From Enterococcus ratti (GTDB lineage: Bacteria; Bacillota; Bacilli; Lactobacillales; Enterococcaceae): a stretch of DNA of 64,000 nucleotides. The stretch covers positions 59,820 to 123,819 of the forward strand of contig NZ_JXLB01000008.1 in the NCBI RefSeq assembly GCF_001886195.1. The letters are read 5' to 3'. Shown in pieces: positions 56,043 through 64,000 of the stretch; within the stretch, counting starts at the first letter, position 1, and every line of letters begins with the position of its first letter. The notes under the pieces were generated by a model. It was not told where the DNA came from and did not search any database. It saw only the letters and a program-made list of their open reading frames with translations. Position numbers and translations under genes: made by a program.

Positions 56043-56813
56043 ATGTCTGTCTTAGAAATAAAAAATTTACATGTAGCAATTGAGGAAAAAGAAATCCTTA
56101 AAGGTGTGAACTTAACAATGAAAACGGGCGAGATTCATGCAATCATGGGTCCAAACGGAACTGGAAAATCAACTTTATCTGCGGCTATTATGGGAAATCC
56201 TAATTATGAAGTAACAAAAGGTGAGATTTTATTTGACGGGAAAAATATCTTAGACTTAGAAATTGATGAACGTGCACGCCTAGGTTTATTTTTAGCGATG
56301 CAGTATCCAAGTGAAATTCCCGGTATCACAAATGCAGAATTTATGCGAGCAGCCATTAACGCTAAACGTGAGGAAGGCAATAAAATGTCTGTGATGGACT
56401 TTTTGAAGAAGTTGGATGAAAAAATGGCTCTTTTAAATATGCCCGAGGAAATGGCAGAACGTTATTTGAATGAAGGCTTTTCTGGGGGAGAAAAGAAACG
56501 CAATGAAATTTTACAATTATTAATGTTGGAACCGACCTTTGCGATTTTAGATGAAATTGATTCTGGGTTAGATATTGATGCATTAAAAGTTGTCGCAAAA
56601 GGAGTCAATGAAATGCGTAGCGAAGATTTTGGGGTCTTAATCATTACCCACTACCAACGGCTGTTGAATTATATCACACCTGATGTAGTACACATTATGA
56701 TGGAAGGTCGCGTTGTAATGACGGGGAATGCAGATTTAGCTAAACGCTTAGAAGTAGAAGGCTATGCTGGAATCAGTAAAGAATTAGGAATCGATTACAA
56801 AGAAGAAGTGTAA
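56043..56813 (+). CDS. sufC: Fe-S cluster assembly ATPase SufC
   Basis: This soluble ABC ATPase of 256 residues is part of the SufBCD scaffold. It has Walker A GPNGTGKSTLSAAIMGNPNY, signature FSGGEKKRNEIL, Walker B FAILDEIDSGLDIDAL and the switch ITHYQRLL, all specific for SufC. ATG 56043 is nine nucleotides after TTGGAGGG. It is the first gene of the operon. Confidence 0.96.
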   Translation: MSVLEIKNLHVAIEEKEILKGVNLTMKTGEIHAIMGPNGTGKSTLSAAIMGNPNYEVTKGEILFDGKNILDLEIDERARLGLFLAMQYPSEIPGITNAEFMRAAINAKREEGNKMSVMDFLKKLDEKMALLNMPEEMAERYLNEGFSGGEKKRNEILQLLMLEPTFAILDEIDSGLDIDALKVVAKGVNEMRSEDFGVLIITHYQRLLNYITPDVVHIMMEGRVVMTGNADLAKRLEVEGYAGISKELGIDYKEEV

Positions 56814-56826
56814 GGAGGGGCTGAAA

Positions 56827-59805
<2,979 letters not shown>

Positions 59806-59809
59806 GAAT

Positions 59810-61201
59810 ATGGGCGTACCAGAGTTAGAAGAATATAAATTTGGTTTTCATGACGACGTAGAGCCAATTTTCAGTACGGGTGAAGGCCTAACTGAAGAGG
59901 TTGTGCGTGAAATGTCCAAAATTAAAGGTGAACCGGAATGGATGCTGGCATTTCGCTTGAAATCCCTTGAAGCATTCAATAAAATGCCAATGCAAGAATG
60001 GGGACCTGATTTATCAGATATTGATTTCAATGCTATTAAATACTACCAAAAGCCAAGCGATAAGCCAGCCCGTGATTGGGAGGATGTACCCGATAAAATT
60101 AAAGAAACCTTTGAAAAAATTGGGATTCCAGAAGCAGAACGTGCCTATTTAGCTGGAGCATCTGCTCAATACGAATCAGAAGTCGTCTATCATAACATGA
60201 AAGATGAGTTTGAAAAATTGGGAATTATTTTTACCGATACAGATTCTGCTTTAAAAGAATACCCAGAATTATTCAAAGAATATTTTTCAAAGCTTGTGCC
60301 GCCAACTGACAATAAATTAGCGGCGTTAAACTCAGCGGTTTGGTCCGGCGGCACATTCATTTATGTACCAAAAGGTGTTAAAGTGGATATTCCTTTACAA
60401 ACTTATTTTCGGATTAATGCAGAAAATACAGGGCAATTTGAACGTACATTGATTATTGTGGATGAAGGTGCCAGCATTCATTATGTAGAAGGCTGTACTG
60501 CTCCTACTTATTCTAGCAACAGCTTGCATGCAGCAATCGTAGAAATTTTTACTCGTAAAGATGCTTATTGTCGTTATACTACGATTCAAAATTGGTCCGA
60601 CAATGTTTACAATCTTGTAACCAAGCGGGCAAAAGCCTATGAAGGTGCGACAGTTGAATGGATTGATGGAAACCTTGGGGCGAAAACAACGATGAAATAT
60701 CCGAGTGTGTATTTAGAAGGAAAAGGTGCTCGTGGTACGATGTTGTCTATTGCCTTTGCTGGAGCAAATCAAATTCAAGATACTGGAGCGAAAATGATTC
60801 ATAATGCTCCTAATACTTCAAGTTCCATCGTCTCTAAATCTATTTCAAAAGATGGCGGAGAAGTTAATTATCGTGGACAAGTCACATTTTCCCAAAATAG
60901 TGCTGGCTCGATTTCTCACATTGAATGTGATACGATCATCATGGATGAACTTTCAAAATCTGATACCATTCCATTCAATGAAATTCATAATAGTCAAGTA
61001 TCCTTAGAGCATGAAGCCAAAGTTTCAAAGATTTCAGAAGAACAACTTTACTATCTCATGAGTCGCGGGTTGACCGAAACTGAAGCCACAGAAATGATTG
61101 TTATGGGGTTTGTCGAGCCATTTACCAAAGAATTACCGATGGAATATGCCGTCGAATTAAATCGCTTGATATCGTATGAGATGGAAGGCAGTGTAGGGTA
61201 A
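59810..61201 (+). CDS. sufB: Fe-S cluster assembly protein SufB
   Basis: The 463-residue scaffold subunit is where clusters form. It has the segments [23 protein letters not shown] near 179-201, [41 protein letters not shown] and the C-terminal [21 protein letters not shown] 59810 follows GAGGAG. It is the last gene of the suf operon, closed by the next terminator. Confidence 0.96.
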   Translation: MGVPELEEYKFGFHDDVEPIFSTGEGLTEEVVREMSKIKGEPEWMLAFRLKSLEAFNKMPMQEWGPDLSDIDFNAIKYYQKPSDKPARDWEDVPDKIKETFEKIGIPEAERAYLAGASAQYESEVVYHNMKDEFEKLGIIFTDTDSALKEYPELFKEYFSKLVPPTDNKLAALNSAVWSGGTFIYVPKGVKVDIPLQTYFRINAENTGQFERTLIIVDEGASIHYVEGCTAPTYSSNSLHAAIVEIFTRKDAYCRYTTIQNWSDNVYNLVTKRAKAYEGATVEWIDGNLGAKTTMKYPSVYLEGKGARGTMLSIAFAGANQIQDTGAKMIHNAPNTSSSIVSKSISKDGGEVNYRGQVTFSQNSAGSISHIECDTIIMDELSKSDTIPFNEIHNSQVSLEHEAKVSKISEEQLYYLMSRGLTETEATEMIVMGFVEPFTKELPMEYAVELNRLISYEMEGSVG

Positions 61202-61212
61202 AGCTATTATAG

Positions 61213-61253
61213 GAGCTAGAATCTTTGGTATACAAGGGTTCTAGCTTTTTTGT
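61213..61253 (+). terminator. Terminator after sufB
   Basis: GAGCTAGAATC from 61213 pairs with GGTTCTAGCTT ending near 61247 around a 13-nt loop, followed by TTTTT. Confidence 0.75.
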
Positions 61254-61319
61254 TGTGCCTTGATATTAGAAATAGCCAGCTTTTGACCAGTTCTTTTACT
61301 GATGAGCCATCATAGGTAG

Positions 61320-61472
61320 GTGACGACGATACTCGTATTAGCCAAACTTGCTTTGGACAATGAAGCAAAGCACAATGAAGAATTTATTGCCGAATGGATG
61401 TATCAAAATGTTCCTGAGAAAGTATGGAATATTCCTGAAATGAAGGACTTTTGGGGCATTGCTCTCGAATGA
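61320..61472 (+). pseudogene. Short 3' remnant of an unknown gene
   Basis: A 50-codon frame from a GTG ends LALDNEAKHNEEFIAEWMYQ, then NVPEKVWNIPEMKDFWGIALE. Its composition is that of a folded protein, but there is no proper start or upstream domain, so it is most likely the tail of a decayed gene. I do not recognise the family. From 61473 to 61867 nothing else is seen apart from the likely promoter region of the next small gene. Confidence 0.35.
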
Positions 61473-61867
61473 AAAAAAGGCTCAATCAAATGGAAATCAT
61501 GAGTATTAGAGACCTAGCTAATTGGAATCCATACACCATATTTGAAGTTATAGCAATTTTTAGTATTATCAATTGAAAAAGTACGATTTATTCAATATAT
61601 CATCTTGAAAAAGAAATCTCTTTTATGATTTTTTGAATATAAAAAGAGAAATACGAAATACAAAAATGCTTTATTATGATTTTTTTGCTGTTTCTATATA
61701 GGACTTGAGAGGGATTTTTAAATTAAATGTAAGGGAAAAGAAATTTTTTTTGCGTTGTAACAAGTATTTCTGTAGACAGAAAAATAGTCTATCAATCTAT
61801 TTGTACTTTTCTTCACAATTCAATATACTTGAACAAACATACAACAATAGAGAAATGAGGTAAGTTG

Positions 61868-62239
61868 ATGATTATGCCAAAAATGAAAACTTTCACTGGA
61901 TTAGCAACTGCTATGTTTCTTTTTGAAATGTTATTTCCGACAGTTTCAATAGGTGTTCAAGCAAGTGAGATTTTTAATGAAGAAATGAGCAAAGTGGAAA
62001 GTATTTGTGTTTCAGAAGAAAAACGAAGTAATCAAGTACTTAAAATTCTTCAAGAAATGTATGCTTAAGAAGCTAAAAAAGCAAATATTAACAGTGTAAA
62101 AGAGATGGAGAATAGTGATGAATATACATTAACGCCTGAAGATGAAGCGAGACTGGACGAAGCAACTAGTACTTATTTAAAGATGGTAAGCTATAATCCA
62201 CGCTTAAGAGGCTTTGGTTGTAATTGGTGGAATAATTGA
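61868..62239 (+). pseudogene. Small secreted peptide precursor interrupted by one stop
   Basis: ATG 61868 lies seven nucleotides after GAGGT. A signal peptide (residues 1-33, ending GVQASE) leads a frame that stops at TAA 62066-62068. The same frame then continues coherently (EAKKANINSVKEMENSDEYT, later YLKMVSYNPRLRGF) and ends GCNWWNN with TGA at 62237-62239. The intact product would have had about 123 residues, with an acidic pro-region and a short C-terminal piece rich in Arg, Gly, Trp and with one Cys. This layout suggests a processed secreted peptide, possibly a bacteriocin, but the family is not recognised. Confidence 0.65.
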
Positions 62240-62738
62240 CTAAATTGAGAAAGCTAAATAAAATAATCAAACAAATAGCTTTATTTCTAAGTTATTATTC
62301 TGTTTTTATAGATGCCTGATGACCTCGATGCATCATATTTCGAACAATCCGAGCACCGATGCTTGTTTATTTTGATTAAATTTATCTAGTTTCAGTTTAA
62401 ATTTTTTATTTTCAATGTTTAGTAGACGATCGCGACGTTGAGTTTGAAGGAAAAAAATATTAGCAAAAGAAATTGAAATGCGTAAAGGAACAGTAAATGA
62501 GTTAAGAGCTTATCAAGGGGTGCAACTTGGAAATATTAAGGACGCAGGTTAGCGGCTATGGCTATAATGTAAAGGGCTTATAGCATGCTATTTGTTTCTT
62601 TTGTTACTATTTGAAATAGTCAGTGGAAAAACGGTTAAAACTTTTTTAGAATGAGTGTTCAGAATACTTGAATATTATTTTTGAGAAAGGCAGATTAAAA
62701 GAGTAGGTTACAGTTAAACAATGCTTTGCAAGCAAATA
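62240..62738. other. Degenerate stretch before the repeat and the lipid kinase
   Basis: AAAGCTA near 62249 pairs with TAGCTTT near 62276, a possible terminator of the peptide gene. On the minus strand, 62333-62447 reads QTQRRDRLLNIENKKFKLKL ... GLFEI without a start. On the plus strand, KEIEMRKGTVNELRAYQGVQ ends at a stop near 62552. Both look like tails of decayed genes. An AAGGGCTTATAG near 62573 echoes the IS200-like end at 18.7 kb. Confidence 0.35.
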
Positions 62739-62838
62739 GAAGCTGGGACAGAAGTGTTTAACTCCGAGAAATAAAAAAGTATTCAAGAAAATTGCTTTTC
62801 AAATTTTTATGAAATTCGGCTTATTTCCGAAGGAGTTG
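62739..62838 (+). repeat. Intergenic repeat element, copy B
   Basis: It starts GAAGCTGGGACAGAAGTGTT followed by TAACTCCGAGAAATAA, the same as the minus-strand end of copy A at 23.5 kb, then TTTTCAAATTTTTATGAA and TTATTTCCGAA. The element ends within the ribosome-binding region of the lipid-kinase gene, so it forms that gene's immediate upstream DNA. Confidence 0.65.
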
Positions 62839-62843
62839 TTACT

Positions 62844-63656
62844 ATGAAAAAAGCGTTGTTGGTAGTTAATCCTAGCTCTGGAGGAGAAAAAGCAAAAGAA
62901 TATGAAAAAATGATTCATGAAAAATTAAAAACATTATTTGATGAAGTAAGGGTTCTTTTTACTGAAAAAGCAGGAGATGCAAAAAAATTTACTCGTGAAG
63001 CAGCTAGTTCTAACTATCACAGCGTATTTGTGATGGGGGGAGACGGAACAGTGAATGATTTAGCTCGAGCTTTGAACATCTCGTTGGAGCCAGAAAAGGC
63101 TATCCAAAATCTTTCTATAGATTCTTTCAAATCTATAGATATCGGCAAAATTAATGATGCTTATTTTATGAATATCGCAGCAATTGGGACTATTCCTGAA
63201 GCCATCAATGATGTTGAGTCAAAAAAGAAAACCAAGTACGGAAAACTTGCTTATTTTATTTCCGGACTTAAACAATTGATTGATACGCAATCTTATACGT
63301 TTCAATTAAATATAGACGGTCAAAAAGAAATGATTAAGAGTAGTACGCTGCTCATTGGCTTGACAAATTCAATTGGTGGGTTTGAAACATTGATTCCTAA
63401 CGCAAAAGTAAACGATGGGAAGCTGCATTTTATTTACTTAAAAGATTCTTCTCTTCTTGACACGTTAAAAACTATCCCTGATTTATTAAAAGGTATAGAA
63501 GAGTCAACCAATCATTTGGCGTATCAAACATGTGAAAAAATTGCCATCTCATTAGTAGATGATGTGGAATTAGCGACCAATGTGGATGGAGATGAAGGCG
63601 AAAAATTACCTGTTAGAATTCATGTGTTGCCTTCGCATTTGACGATCTATTGTTAA
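62844..63656 (+). CDS. Diacylglycerol/lipid kinase family protein with an apparent in-frame deletion
   Basis: The protein belongs to the DagK/YegS/BmrU lipid kinase family, which phosphorylates lipids such as diacylglycerol at the membrane. It has 270 residues against roughly 295 in relatives. VVNPSSGG near 7-14 and the nucleotide motif GGDGTV at 65-70 are present. But NDLARALNIS follows at once. In relatives about 23 residues (NExxxGL... to PxGTxND) lie between these, and GTVN occurs on both sides. Recombination between the two short repeats would explain the loss. The C-terminal domain (DIGKINDAYFMNIAAIG onward) is intact. The missing piece is part of the ATP-binding region, so activity is doubtful. 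The start follows GAAGGAG. Confidence 0.8.
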   Translation: MKKALLVVNPSSGGEKAKEYEKMIHEKLKTLFDEVRVLFTEKAGDAKKFTREAASSNYHSVFVMGGDGTVNDLARALNISLEPEKAIQNLSIDSFKSIDIGKINDAYFMNIAAIGTIPEAINDVESKKKTKYGKLAYFISGLKQLIDTQSYTFQLNIDGQKEMIKSSTLLIGLTNSIGGFETLIPNAKVNDGKLHFIYLKDSSLLDTLKTIPDLLKGIEESTNHLAYQTCEKIAISLVDDVELATNVDGDEGEKLPVRIHVLPSHLTIYC

Positions 63657-64000
63657 TAAAATCAAAGATTTTTTGTTAGTTGTTAATGGTTTTTTGATTA
63701 TTCAAAGAGAATTAATAGGTATCAAAAATGAAACTCCGATTTTTATAAAATAGGTGACGCATTTTTTAAGTAGGTTCACATAATGGCTCAGATATAAAAT
63801 CTTCGATTAACTGTACGTTTTTGTAAGATCCCTTTTAAATGAACGAATGGATGCTACCACAGAGAGTTTCAAATTTTGCAGCAGTGGTCGGTCTTATTAT
63901 TCATGAAACAAAAAATCAGAAAAATTAAACTGACTCTAAAAAGATAGTTTGAAAAGCTATCTTTTTAGAGTCAGTTTTTTTATTATTGTCTTTAGACCTA
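63657..64000. other. Downstream region with a strong terminator and a 29-codon frame
   Basis: A 29-codon frame at 63839-63928 (MNEWMLPQRVSNFAAVVGLI, then IHETKNQKN) has no ribosome site and is probably a fragment. Nothing else is recognised before the terminator. Confidence 0.3.
63928..63981. terminator. Strong terminator with a 20-bp perfect stem
   Basis: AACTGACTCTAAAAAGATAG at 63928-63947 is exactly complementary to 63957-63976 around a 9-nt loop and is followed by TTTTT. It can work in both directions and probably also serves a gene to the right of the window. Confidence 0.85.

Noticed and set aside
63839..63928. 29-codon small protein before the last terminator
   Set aside because: It has no ribosome site and begins directly after a stop; more likely a fragment.

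Overview
This is 64 kb of AT-rich chromosome from a low-GC Gram-positive coccus of the Enterococcaceae. The evidence is the lactic-acid-bacterial housekeeping order tdk-prfA-prmC-tsaC-glyA-upp, MurT/GatD, the rodA/gcvH-like/T-box/metNIQ block, the sufCDSUB operon, Mga-type regulators, and AAGGAGG-like ribosome sites with several TTG and GTG starts. A VIP2-type insecticidal toxin, a urease/nickel module and many small broken genes make an insect-associated, genome-eroding member plausible. Melissococcus plutonius is my best guess, but this is inference and not proven by the sequence.

Layout. 0-1 kb: decayed small genes and terminators. 1-4.8 kb: gatD-murT (lipid II amidation) and ktrB (K+ uptake) on the minus strand. 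5.2-7.2 kb: a Ser/Thr-rich exported protein, a membrane protein and signal peptidase I. 7.6-8.7 kb: a secreted-protein gene with two in-frame stops, coupled to a small membrane protein. 9.5-15.9 kb: the housekeeping run, with a DnaA-box-like cluster around the start of tsaC. 15.9-17.2 kb: a perfect 62-bp palindrome, two small genes and tRNA-Thr. 17.3-25.3 kb: an accessory island with broken integrase, replication and IS200 genes, an intact VIP2-like ADP-ribosyltransferase toxin, degenerate sequence and two Mga-like regulators.

25.3-39.8 kb is the metabolic centrepiece. A divergent YoaK-like gene is followed by a methyltransferase plus nikABCDE (nickel import). Next come amtB (ammonium), ureI (urea channel), ureABC and ureEFGD (urease and nickel insertion) and two crcB/Fluc fluoride channels. 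Together these can import nickel, admit urea, hydrolyse it, handle the ammonium and export fluoride, which is itself a urease inhibitor.

40.5-46.4 kb: a secreted repeat protein, a GtrB-like glycosyltransferase, ogt, and a divergent TDT-transporter/LysR pair with a large dyad between them. 46.6-51.5 kb: rodA, an ArsC/Spx-like gene, a GcvH-like gene and T-box-controlled metNIQ. 51.9-55.6 kb: MalY-like lyase, MalX-like PTS and an RpiR regulator. 56-61.2 kb: sufCDSUB. 61.3-64 kb: remnants, a broken secreted-peptide gene, and a lipid-kinase gene that appears to have lost part of its ATP-binding region.

Erosion falls mainly on secreted, mobile and accessory genes. The core operons and the toxin are intact as reading frames. 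No rRNA, CRISPR array or complete transposon was seen.
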